Positions 32,481-40,989 of a stretch of 64,000 nucleotides of DNA are shown one piece after another. Position numbers and translations under genes: made by a program. Position 1 is the stretch's first letter, and each line of letters opens with the position of its first letter. The notes below the pieces were generated by a model. It was not told where the DNA came from. It saw only the letters and a program-made list of their open reading frames with translations, and ran no database searches. The stretch comes from a bacterium (GTDB taxonomy: Bacteria; Armatimonadota; Chthonomonadetes; Chthonomonadales; Chthonomonadaceae), in contig JAJYCW010000006.1 of the NCBI GenBank assembly GCA_021777995.1, positions 1-64,000 on the forward strand, given 5' to 3'.

Positions 32481-35474
32481 ATGCAAGACCGTATTCCTTG
32501 CATTAAAACCGCAGCAGCAGCCAGCGTAGCCGCAGCATGTGTTGTAGGGCTTCTTTTTGTCCAGGCAATTCTAAGCCTCATCCCGATAGGCGGCCACCAT
32601 TCTATTGACCTAAGTGCGCCTCAGAGGAATGCTGTGCTGCAGCAACTGCAACATCTGCAAGACCGACATCACTACACGTCGGTACCGATGCTTGCACGGG
32701 CAGCAGTTAAGCGCCAACTGCTTACCGCAGATCAGGCTAGACGGCTCGCCCCACAGGCAGCCATCCGATCCAGGGGTAGCGCACTTAGTGCGGCTCTATA
32801 CTCGTTCGTCCCTGTGCTGTGTCTACTCTTGCTCTGGCCCGTTTACTTTGCCCGATCGCGAGCCGGACGTGGCGACCCGATGCTCGTGCCCATCGCACTT
32901 ACGTTATGCCTTTTGAATCTTGTTGACCTGCTATCCTTACGTAACCCTCTCAGCGACACTCCGCTCACAACTCACCAAACCGTCGGAATTCTGTTTGGAA
33001 TTTTTGTTTTCCTGTTACTCTCGCGCATGCCGGAAGCCCGTCGGCGATCACTACGACACTATCCGTACGTTTGGGGCCTCTCCGCGCTTGCAATATTTCT
33101 GATGCTACTCCTGTTCGGACATGGCCCTGGTGGCGTTAGGCTGGAATTAGGACCGCTGCAGCCTATTGAGATAGCAAAGTTACTTCTGGTTCTGTTTGCC
33201 GCGGCATACCTTACCGAAAGGGCCAATGTCGTATCCGAACGGCATAAGCAAAAGCGTCTCATAGGTAGCTGGTACGATCTTGCTCCGCTCCTGTTACTAT
33301 TCGGGCTGTCATTATTGCTTTTCTACATTTGTAGAGATATGGGTCCAGGGCTTTTGCTGTTTGCCGTGTTGGCCGCAATGATCACGATAACCACCGGCGA
33401 GCCGCAATTTGCAATAGTAGGCGCTGTACTCATTCTTACCGGCGGTATTTTGGGATATATTGCCCACGTTGGCGTTTTTCCAGTGAGAGTCGACATGTGG
33501 CTCCATCCGTTTAGCAACAGATATCCGCAGGGTATGCAGTTGGGTCAGGGACTGTGGGGATTTTCAAGCAGTGGGCTGCCGGGTAGTGGTTTTGGAATGG
33601 GATTGCCTATGACCATTCCCCGTGGGCAGGATGACCTGTCATTTGCATCGTGGGGTGAGCAGGGTGGCTGGATAGGTTCAGTGGCGGTATTAACACTATT
33701 TGCCATTCTGGTAGCCCGCAGTATGAAGATCGGTACGAATGCAGCCCATCCATTTGACCGCGCATTAGCATACGGTATTGGAATTCTTTTTGGAATGCAA
33801 ACCCTGCTTATTGTGGGGGGCGTTACAGGCATAATTCCGCTTACGGGCCTGTCACTCCCCTTTTTCAGTTATGGCGATAGTGCACTGCTTCTGGACTTTG
33901 CGGCACTTGGGCTTCTGCAGGGCATTTCTCAATCGACCGGGCAAGCGGCGCCCATCCATCAATCCGTATTGAAAGCCGCAAAGGTTTTCACCATTTCCTG
34001 CGCAGTGCTTCTGGTTGGCATTGTAGGCATTGTCAGACTAGGTGAAGTACAGGTTATCTCTAGTACCTCAATAGCTACAACGTCGATTAACACTCCGGAT
34101 AGAGATGGTGTTATACGCCCGCACGTCAACCCACGGCTGCTTATCATAGCCAATACGCTGAAACGGGCGAGTATCCTTGATCGCCAAGGTAAGGTGATAG
34201 CAGCATCTGTAGCGCAATCACCAAACACAAATGGCGCCCCGGTTCGTGAATACCCACTGGGCGCTTCCGCCGTTCAGGTCATTGGTTACTACAGCCGACT
34301 TACAGGAGCCGTAGGTGGTATCGAACAAAAATACGACTATCGGCTACGTGGATACTCCAGCCTCAAGGATCTACTGCCCTATTACCGCAACCGATTTATG
34401 CCCGGTGCCCGGCTTCCCCGTCCTCAAAATGTCCATAGTACCCTAAGCATCATAGTGCAGGAAGATGCTTATAAGGCACTTGTAGCAGCATGCCGTCGCG
34501 TACACAAAAGCAAGGGAGCACTCATCGTACTGAATGCGGACACCGGAGACGTACTTGCAGAGGTGTCGCTGCCCGCGCTTACACCAGGCCAGCTTGCAAC
34601 AGGAACCGGAGCGGGCCAAGTACTCGTTACAGGCGAGCACCCACTTGTCAATCGAGCAGTGGATGGGCGTTATCCACCTGGCTCCACGTTTAAGCTCGCA
34701 ACCGCAGCGTGTGCACTACAGGACACACCGCAGTCTGCTTCGCTTATCGTGCCGTGCAACCGCGCGGGGGTTGTACGATGGCAAGCCGGCGGCCAGTACT
34801 ACAGTCGCCTTATTCACGATGATATTCACGATCCTGCATTCGGCAGTATCGGAATGAATGAGGCATTTACCGTATCATCCAACATCTACTTTGCAACTCT
34901 TGCTACCAAAATTGGCGCGCGTACCTTTAGAGCGTTTCTCCAGGAGGGTCCATTCGCCCGCGTTCCGACACTTTCCGCCTTTAGGGCCGAGCTAGCAGAT
35001 ATTGGCTACGGACAGGGTGAATTAGAGGTTTCACCCATGCAGATGGCACTACTGGCAGGCGCAGTGGCCAATGGAGGAGTGCTGCAGAAGCCTCGTATTG
35101 TAATTCAGACAGGCAAAATGACGGCGGCAGAGCAGTACTCGGAAACATCTTTAACCGGCGGACACCAGTGGTTTTCACAGCAGGTTGCCCAGGCGGTTCG
35201 TCAAATGATGGTAGACGTTGCGTCACGAGGGACAGCAGCCGGCCTGTTCAATGGCTTATCTGGACCAATTGGTGCAAAAACAGGTACGGCGCAGGTAGGT
35301 CCTGCACACCCGCCCCACTCATGGTTTGTCGGTTACGCGCACGTATCCGCCCTGCCCACGATACGGCGCATAGCGTTTGCATGCATTATTGAGCACGGTG
35401 GGTACGGCCGCACCGGCGCAGGTGAAGCATGCGCAGCGATGGTGAGACATCTGGATGGCGGTACGGCAAACTAG
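32481..35474 (+). CDS. Fusion of SEDS glycan polymerase (FtsW/RodA) and class B penicillin-binding protein
   Basis: This 997-aa protein carries both halves of a peptidoglycan synthase in one chain. Residues about 10-30 form a first helix, followed by a ~70-residue extracytoplasmic loop. Residues about 100-490 are the SEDS module with ten or so helices; the catalytic Asp is in GQDDLSFASWGEQGG near residue 384, and the C-terminal signature is TGLSLPFFSYGDSALL. Residues about 530-620 are a short pedestal like PbpA (VREYPLGASAVQVIGYYS, GGIEQKYDYRLRGY). The transpeptidase domain has STFK (S735), SSN (799-801) and KTG (K933). SEDS proteins polymerise lipid II and bPBPs cross-link it; they normally are separate partners. 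The in-frame stop three codons upstream fixes the ATG. Whether it serves division or elongation is unclear. Confidence 0.92.
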   Translation: MQDRIPCIKTAAAASVAAACVVGLLFVQAILSLIPIGGHHSIDLSAPQRNAVLQQLQHLQDRHHYTSVPMLARAAVKRQLLTADQARRLAPQAAIRSRGSALSAALYSFVPVLCLLLLWPVYFARSRAGRGDPMLVPIALTLCLLNLVDLLSLRNPLSDTPLTTHQTVGILFGIFVFLLLSRMPEARRRSLRHYPYVWGLSALAIFLMLLLFGHGPGGVRLELGPLQPIEIAKLLLVLFAAAYLTERANVVSERHKQKRLIGSWYDLAPLLLLFGLSLLLFYICRDMGPGLLLFAVLAAMITITTGEPQFAIVGAVLILTGGILGYIAHVGVFPVRVDMWLHPFSNRYPQGMQLGQGLWGFSSSGLPGSGFGMGLPMTIPRGQDDLSFASWGEQGGWIGSVAVLTLFAILVARSMKIGTNAAHPFDRALAYGIGILFGMQTLLIVGGVTGIIPLTGLSLPFFSYGDSALLLDFAALGLLQGISQSTGQAAPIHQSVLKAAKVFTISCAVLLVGIVGIVRLGEVQVISSTSIATTSINTPDRDGVIRPHVNPRLLIIANTLKRASILDRQGKVIAASVAQSPNTNGAPVREYPLGASAVQVIGYYSRLTGAVGGIEQKYDYRLRGYSSLKDLLPYYRNRFMPGARLPRPQNVHSTLSIIVQEDAYKALVAACRRVHKSKGALIVLNADTGDVLAEVSLPALTPGQLATGTGAGQVLVTGEHPLVNRAVDGRYPPGSTFKLATAACALQDTPQSASLIVPCNRAGVVRWQAGGQYYSRLIHDDIHDPAFGSIGMNEAFTVSSNIYFATLATKIGARTFRAFLQEGPFARVPTLSAFRAELADIGYGQGELEVSPMQMALLAGAVANGGVLQKPRIVIQTGKMTAAEQYSETSLTGGHQWFSQQVAQAVRQMMVDVASRGTAAGLFNGLSGPIGAKTGTAQVGPAHPPHSWFVGYAHVSALPTIRRIAFACIIEHGGYGRTGAGEACAAMVRHLDGGTAN

Positions 35475-35501
35475 CGAGTGGCACTCCTGGTTCGATTGAA
35501 C

Positions 35502-35533
35502 GCACCGACAGATCTGTCTATATTTCTCGGTGC
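35502..35533. terminator. Putative terminator hairpin between convergent genes
   Basis: A 7-base stem (GCACCGA / TCGGTGC) encloses an inner palindrome CAGATCTG. It lies in the gap between the SEDS-PBP gene and argD, which converge. The call is modest because there is no U-tract. Confidence 0.45.
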
Positions 35534-35587
35534 AGGGCATGCCTCATAGCGTCCACGCGCCAGCCGTGTAATCATTTTACATAGCAA

Positions 35588-36817
35588 TTACGCTGCGATT
35601 TGCGTGAGTTCGATATCAAGTGCCTCAATAAGGCGCGTACACTGCTCGCGCGTTATGACAAGCGGCGGAACCAGGCGAATGATTGAATCACCCACGGCAT
35701 TTGCAATGATAAATCGCTTAAACAGTCCGGCGAGTAGCTGCTTTGCAACAGGCTTTGTAAACTCCACGCCTACCATAAGCCCAATGCCCCTCACCTCGTT
35801 TACAAGATGCGAATGGCGTGAGGCGATGCTCTTTAGACCGTCCACAAGAAAGGCTCCAACTTCCTCGGCATTTTGCATTAGCCCTTCGTCTTCTAAAACG
35901 TCCAGGGTTGCCAATGCTGCCGCACAGGCCAATGGCTGACCAGCAAACGTTGAACCATGATCACCTGGTACCAGGGTATTAGCCGCTTCACCAGATGCCA
36001 AACATGCGCCCATGGGGAAACCATCCGCAATGCCCTTGGCCATCGTGATAACGTCACCTTTTACACCAAACTGGTGGCTACCCAGGAAGCAGCCCGTTCG
36101 GCCCGTTCCGCACTGCACCTCATCAAGGATGAGCAGCACCTCAGCTTCGTCGCACAACGCACGTACCGCTTTCAAAAACGCTGGTAAAACGGGCCGCACC
36201 CCAGACTCACCCTGAATTGGTTCTACCATGACAGCACATGTCCGTTCAGAGATAAGGTTGTCCAGAGCCGTCAAATCGTTAAGTTTGGTATAGATGAAGC
36301 CCAGTGGCATCGGCGCAAATGCTTCCTGGTATTTTGGCTGCGCAGTTGCTGCAAGTGCACCTAGAGTTCGACCGTGAAAACTTCCTTCAAAGGTAATAAT
36401 CTCATAGCAATCTGGACCTCGCAATTGTTTGCCGCGTTTTCGGGCAAGCTTTATGGCACATTCATTTGCCTCAGCACCAGAATTACAGAAGAACACCTTG
36501 TCCATGCCGGTAAGTCCACACAACCGGGCAGCTAGCTGAGCCTGCAGTGCGTTATGAAACAGGTTACTCACATGCATAAGGGTGTGAGCCTGTTTGCTAA
36601 TTGCCTCCGCAATTTTGGGGTGGCAGTGCCCCACCTGTGTGACAGCAATCCCTGCGAGGAAGTCGAGGTATTCGTTCCCCTCGCTGTCCCATAGCCTCGC
36701 CCCATCGCCCTTCACAAACACCATTGGCTGGCGTATATAGGTGCCCATTACAAACTGCTTGTCCTGCGCGTGTATCGCCGCTACATCAATAGGCGCTCCG
36801 TCGGCATCGATGCCCAT
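35588..36817 (-). CDS. argD: Acetylornithine aminotransferase ArgD
   Basis: ArgD is a PLP-dependent class III aminotransferase that converts N-acetylglutamate semialdehyde to N-acetylornithine. The protein of 409 aa has the family sequence LDFLAGIAVTQVGHCHP (about residue 30), the substrate/PLP block FCNSGAEANECAIKLARK, the PLP phosphate region FEGSFHGRTLGA, LILDEVQCGTGRTG and the Schiff-base lysine in TMAKGIADGFPMG. The ATG at 36817 has AAGGA upstream; a longer frame to 36856 is less likely. It is the last gene of argJ-argB-argD. Confidence 0.95.
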   Translation of the reverse strand: MGIDADGAPIDVAAIHAQDKQFVMGTYIRQPMVFVKGDGARLWDSEGNEYLDFLAGIAVTQVGHCHPKIAEAISKQAHTLMHVSNLFHNALQAQLAARLCGLTGMDKVFFCNSGAEANECAIKLARKRGKQLRGPDCYEIITFEGSFHGRTLGALAATAQPKYQEAFAPMPLGFIYTKLNDLTALDNLISERTCAVMVEPIQGESGVRPVLPAFLKAVRALCDEAEVLLILDEVQCGTGRTGCFLGSHQFGVKGDVITMAKGIADGFPMGACLASGEAANTLVPGDHGSTFAGQPLACAAALATLDVLEDEGLMQNAEEVGAFLVDGLKSIASRHSHLVNEVRGIGLMVGVEFTKPVAKQLLAGLFKRFIIANAVGDSIIRLVPPLVITREQCTRLIEALDIELTQIAA

Positions 36818-36856
36818 ATTTATCGTCCTTCTACTATCGCAAGTTGTATGGCACAA

Positions 36857-37726
36857 CTATGCGTAAACCATTGTACCTATTCCAGAATCCGTAAAAATTT
36901 CTATCAAAAGGGAGTGTGGTACCCGGCCGTCGATGAGGTGCGCCCGCTCCACCCCTCCTTCTATGGCAGTAATGCAGGCCTCAAGCTTTGGAATCATTCC
37001 GTGGTCGGCTTTGCCAGATTTGATCATTTCGTCTGCTCGTTGAATAGTCATTCGGTTTATGAGGCTAGCCTTATCTGGGTAATCTGCATACAACCCTTCC
37101 ACGTCCGTAAGCAACACCAGTTTTGCCGCCCCCACCGCCGACGCGATGTGGCCAGCAACGTGATCAGCATTCACGTTGTAGCTATTGCCATCTGGTCCAA
37201 TTGCTATCGACGAAACAACCGGTATATAAGACTGTTCCACCAGTAGGGAGAGAATGGCAGGGTTAACCTGTGCGACCTCGCCTACAAATCCCAAATCACC
37301 TTTGGTAGAGTGCATTTTACACGCTACGATCATGTTGGCGTCTTTGCCGCTCAATCCAACTGCTCGCGCTCCCTGCCTGTTCAAAAGGGACACGATATTC
37401 TTGTTTGTCTTGCCCGCCAATACCATCTCTACAATTTCCATCGTGGCGGCATCGGTAACCCTAAGACCGCCTACAAATGTAGGCTCTATGCCCACCTGCT
37501 TCATCATTGCGTTGATATCGGGGCCGCCTCCATGCACAAGGATTACATGAATGCCGACATAGTGCAGCAAGGCCACGTCCTGCATGACCTGCGACTTTAG
37601 AGTGTCGTCTATCATGGCGTTTCCACCGTATTTTACAACTATGGTCTTTCCGTAAAACTGGCGCAGATATGGCAGGGCCTCAATAAGAACCGCTGCCGAG
37701 GTTTCTGACGAAATTGGGATGTTCAT
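36857..37726 (-). CDS. argB: Acetylglutamate kinase ArgB
   Basis: ArgB phosphorylates N-acetylglutamate with ATP in the second step of arginine synthesis. The 289-aa protein shows VKYGGNAM (about residue 34), LVHGGGPDINAMMKQ, RVTDAATMEIVEMVLAG, NADHVAGHIA and the LIDGRVPHSLLIEIFTDSGIGTM C-terminus. It carries an N-terminal helix of about 20 residues before the first strand (AVLIEALPYLRQFYGK), which is typical of hexameric, arginine-inhibited kinases and absent from the E. coli type. Feedback control by arginine is therefore likely. It lies between argJ (18 bases) and argD (39 bases). Confidence 0.96.
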   Translation of the reverse strand: MNIPISSETSAAVLIEALPYLRQFYGKTIVVKYGGNAMIDDTLKSQVMQDVALLHYVGIHVILVHGGGPDINAMMKQVGIEPTFVGGLRVTDAATMEIVEMVLAGKTNKNIVSLLNRQGARAVGLSGKDANMIVACKMHSTKGDLGFVGEVAQVNPAILSLLVEQSYIPVVSSIAIGPDGNSYNVNADHVAGHIASAVGAAKLVLLTDVEGLYADYPDKASLINRMTIQRADEMIKSGKADHGMIPKLEACITAIEGGVERAHLIDGRVPHSLLIEIFTDSGIGTMVYA

Positions 37727-37744
37727 TCGCTAGTCCAAGCCTTA

Positions 37745-38965
37745 TCAGGTATGATATTCGGCGTTAATTTTAATGTAGTCGTAACTATAGTCACATGTCC
37801 ACACTGTATCTGCAAACTCACCCATACCTGCGTCGAGTGTAAGGACAATTTCTCTGTTTGTAAGGTATTCGTGCGCGGTATCACGATCGAAATCTACACC
37901 GGTTCCTGCTTGAAAAACCACTATTTCGCCAACGGACAACGTGGCATGCTCGGGATCAAACGGAACCATCGCGCGGCCTGCGGCCATCAAAACACGGCCC
38001 CAATTGGGATCGCAGCCGTACAGTGCCGTCTTTACCAACGGGGACTCTGCGATGGTGCGCGCTATGGAATGTGCAGCGGCCGAGGAAACTGCTCCTTTAA
38101 CCCGTACTTCAACCAGTTTTGTCGCGCCCTCGCCATCCCGTGCTAGTTCCTTTGCAAGTGAGCGGCATAGACGGGTAAGTGCCTCTACAAAGTCTTCAAA
38201 GGCTTCGCCTGCACGCGAAATCTCGCCATTGCCCATTCCACTCGCAAGAATAACACACATATCGTTGGTAGAGGTGTCACCGTCCACCGTAACGCGATTG
38301 AACGATGAGTCACAAGCACGGCGTAGCGCTTCCTGAAGAAGCGAGGGAGGTATACGGGCGTCTGTAGTGACGAACGCCAACATCGTCGCCATATTAGGTG
38401 CAATCATACCGGCGCCCTTGCACATTCCACCTAGACGGATGGGTGCAACCCATCCGTCTGCGTCTACTTCAGCGGCCCTATACTTGGGGTAAGTATCAGT
38501 AGTCATGATGGCACGGGCCGCCGCGGTATCAACGGTTAGCCCAGATTCCAGCGAATTGATGGCAAGTTCAACACCCTGCCGTATGTTGTCCATCGGCAGC
38601 AAATGCCCAATTACACCGGTGGAGGCGGTTAGTACCCTGTCTGGTGGAACGCGCAGGTGGCGTGAAACCCAGTCAGCCATGGTGCGGTTGTCAGTGTCCC
38701 CTTGCTCGCCGTTACAGGTGTTGGCGTTGCCTGCGTTGATGACCACAGCTTGTGCCGCACCACCCCGTACAACTCGGCGCGAGTAGCGAACGCACGCTCC
38801 CTGCACCTTATTTGTGGTGAACAAACCCGCAACAGAGGCCTCGCTCTCGCTTACAATCAATGCGAAGTCCTCTCCGGATGTCTTAAGTCCACACCTTACG
38901 CCTGCCGCGGCGAAACCCTCGGGGAAAGTTACTCCGGCTTCCACTTCGCGCCAACTCGTAATCAC
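37745..38965 (-). CDS. argJ: Bifunctional ornithine acetyltransferase/N-acetylglutamate synthase ArgJ
   Basis: ArgJ recycles the acetyl group from N-acetylornithine to glutamate; some forms also use acetyl-CoA. The precursor of 406 aa cleaves itself at the conserved Thr in GMIAPNMATMLAF (near residue 190). Other family motifs are GFAAAGVRCGLK, VVINAGNANTCNG, STGVIG and GDTSTNDMC. The start is GTG at 38965 with GGAGA eight bases upstream. It is the first gene of the arginine run and no argC is present in the window. The order argJ-argB-argD indicates the cyclic acetyl pathway. Confidence 0.95.
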   Translation of the reverse strand: MITSWREVEAGVTFPEGFAAAGVRCGLKTSGEDFALIVSESEASVAGLFTTNKVQGACVRYSRRVVRGGAAQAVVINAGNANTCNGEQGDTDNRTMADWVSRHLRVPPDRVLTASTGVIGHLLPMDNIRQGVELAINSLESGLTVDTAAARAIMTTDTYPKYRAAEVDADGWVAPIRLGGMCKGAGMIAPNMATMLAFVTTDARIPPSLLQEALRRACDSSFNRVTVDGDTSTNDMCVILASGMGNGEISRAGEAFEDFVEALTRLCRSLAKELARDGEGATKLVEVRVKGAVSSAAAHSIARTIAESPLVKTALYGCDPNWGRVLMAAGRAMVPFDPEHATLSVGEIVVFQAGTGVDFDRDTAHEYLTNREIVLTLDAGMGEFADTVWTCDYSYDYIKINAEYHT

Positions 38966-39158
38966 CTGCTGTCTCCGTTCAAGAAAGATAGTACGCCCTA
39001 TAGATCCATTTCTGCCGGTTCAGCAGGAATGATCACAAAATGAGGAGAATTGTCATTAAGTATACCACCGCACATAACCGCAATATCGTTCGTTACTTGT
39101 ATCAGTGAGACCTTTGAAACATTGCCAGGTGGTGTTCAATTTACTGTTGGAGTACCAT

Positions 39159-40640
39159 ATGAGATTTCGTTGGTTGTCTGTAGCCTTGCTTGCCACAACA
39201 ATTGTGGGTGGTGTAAAGGGTTCACAGGCTGCATCCACGCTACCCTTTGTTAGTCGGCTTTATTCCAATGACATGGTCATTCAGCGCGATCACCTGGTTC
39301 CGGTGTGGGGATGGACTACACCTGGATCAAGGGTCACTGTAGAGATAGCAGGAAGGACGTTCACGGGCAAGGCGGCGCCAGATGGAGAGTGGGAGGCAGA
39401 CATTGCACCCATGCACGAAGGTGGGCCATACACGCTCACCGTAACCGGTCCTGCCACACGTACTTTTACCAATGTAATGGTTGGTGACGTGTGGTTGTGC
39501 TCTGGTCAAAGTAATATGCAATTTGGAGTGGGAAACCTGCTCGACCCCAAGAAGGTTGAGGCTGCCGCCAATTATCCCAACCTGCGCCTGTATAACGTGC
39601 TAATGGCGATCTCGCCCACTCCATTGAAATCACTGTGGGCCGATCACGCCTATTACCATGCCAACGAGTGGCTAACCTGTAACCCCACCAATATTACCCA
39701 GGGTTCCTGGAACGGTTTTTCCGCAGTGGCTTATTATTTTGGCAGAGATTTGGTTCGAAACCTGAAAATCCCCATTGGCCTCATTCATTCGTCCTGGGGT
39801 GGGACGATTGCCGAGGCGTGGACGAGTGCAGGTGCTCTGGAAACGATGCCTGATTTCAAAATGGCGGCAGAACGGATGGCGAATTTTCCGGCGTCAATGC
39901 GACCCAAAAATCCGAACCAGGTGACGGTCCTGTACAATGCCATGATCGCGCCACTAGAGAAGTTTCCTATCAAGGGCGTTATTTGGTATCAGGGTGAGTC
40001 CAATGTAGGGCGTGCAAAGCAATACCGCACGTTGCTGCCCACCATGATTAAGGATTGGCGAGAGCATTGGCATGAGGGTAACTTCCCGTTTTATATCGTT
40101 CAAATCGCACCGTGGCAGGCGGTGAAGCCAGAGCCATCGAATAGTGCATGGGCGGAGTTGCAGGAGGCGCAGGCTATTACCGCGCGTACCGTTCCTAACT
40201 CTGGCCTTGCCACATGCATTGACATCGGAAATCCACACAATATCCATCCAAAGGATAAGCGTGATGTTGGATTGCGTCTCTGTCTCCTTGCATTGCGACA
40301 CACTTATCACAAAAATGTTGTAGATTCTGGCCCGCAATTCAGATCTATGCGTGTTAACGGCAGCCAGGTAACAATATTCTTCACGCACACCAATGGCGGC
40401 TTGAAAACCGAAGAGACCACGCTGGCCCATGGGTCAAAACTTCAGGGATTTGCTATTGCTGGAGCGGACAGACATTTTGTGTGGGCCGACGCACATATCG
40501 TCGGCAACACTGTGGTGTTGAGCTCACCAGACGTCCCTCATCCTGTGGCTGTCCGATATGCTTGGGCCGACGCACCGGTCTGCAACCTGTTCAATGGTGC
40601 TAACCTCCCTGCACCACCTTTTAGAACAGATAAGTGGTAG
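39159..40640 (+). CDS. Sialate O-acetylesterase-like secreted enzyme
   Basis: This 493-aa protein has a signal peptide (residues 1-24, ending GSQAAS). The N-terminal ~95 residues are a beta-sandwich (MVIQRDHLVPVWGWTTPGSRV). The SGNH-type esterase follows with the catalytic Ser in LCSGQSNMQFGVGN (near residue 117), the block IWYQGESNVGRA, and the Asp-His pair in DIGNPHNIHPKDKRDVG. A C-terminal jelly-roll closes with ADAPVCNLFN, typical of the family. Such enzymes remove acetyl groups from sialic acids or plant glycans. It is a single gene with TTGGAG before the ATG at 39159. Family assignment is firm; substrate is unknown. Confidence 0.92.
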   Translation: MRFRWLSVALLATTIVGGVKGSQAASTLPFVSRLYSNDMVIQRDHLVPVWGWTTPGSRVTVEIAGRTFTGKAAPDGEWEADIAPMHEGGPYTLTVTGPATRTFTNVMVGDVWLCSGQSNMQFGVGNLLDPKKVEAAANYPNLRLYNVLMAISPTPLKSLWADHAYYHANEWLTCNPTNITQGSWNGFSAVAYYFGRDLVRNLKIPIGLIHSSWGGTIAEAWTSAGALETMPDFKMAAERMANFPASMRPKNPNQVTVLYNAMIAPLEKFPIKGVIWYQGESNVGRAKQYRTLLPTMIKDWREHWHEGNFPFYIVQIAPWQAVKPEPSNSAWAELQEAQAITARTVPNSGLATCIDIGNPHNIHPKDKRDVGLRLCLLALRHTYHKNVVDSGPQFRSMRVNGSQVTIFFTHTNGGLKTEETTLAHGSKLQGFAIAGADRHFVWADAHIVGNTVVLSSPDVPHPVAVRYAWADAPVCNLFNGANLPAPPFRTDKW

Positions 40641-40989
40641 TAGATAGCCAACTTCAGGCGTAGCCTGTGGGCAGATTTCCAATAACTGCCGCCGTATCAT
40701 CGTAACTAATTAGTTGGATGCGCGCGGCAGCTGTACGCCTGTTAACAAAGTGATGTATTCAGGGCATAAACATGCCGAATAGGTCTACCTGCCCATCTTT
40801 GGGCACGTAATATACCCACAACATCAGGTACTTGTGATAGTCGGTAATTTTGCAGAATTTTTCATCTAAATGTTTGATTCAGGTAAGATTGCCGATGAAA
40901 ATTCAAGAGTTTTGTATTTTGCACCGATACTGCAGTATTCATTGTGTCGTACTAAACGGGCACATGAATACAGCCTTAGGAGTGCGAGT
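40641..40989. other. Intergenic region with a 5' hairpin before the lipoprotein gene
   Basis: No gene was found in this 349-base gap. Just upstream of the ribosome-binding site of the next gene, an interrupted stem (GTATTCAT ... ATGAATAC plus TGTG/CAC, 40935-40971) ends seven bases before AGGAG. It may regulate translation start. A reading frame from 40870 joins the lipoprotein gene in frame, but the downstream ATG at 40990 has the better signals. Confidence 0.4.
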
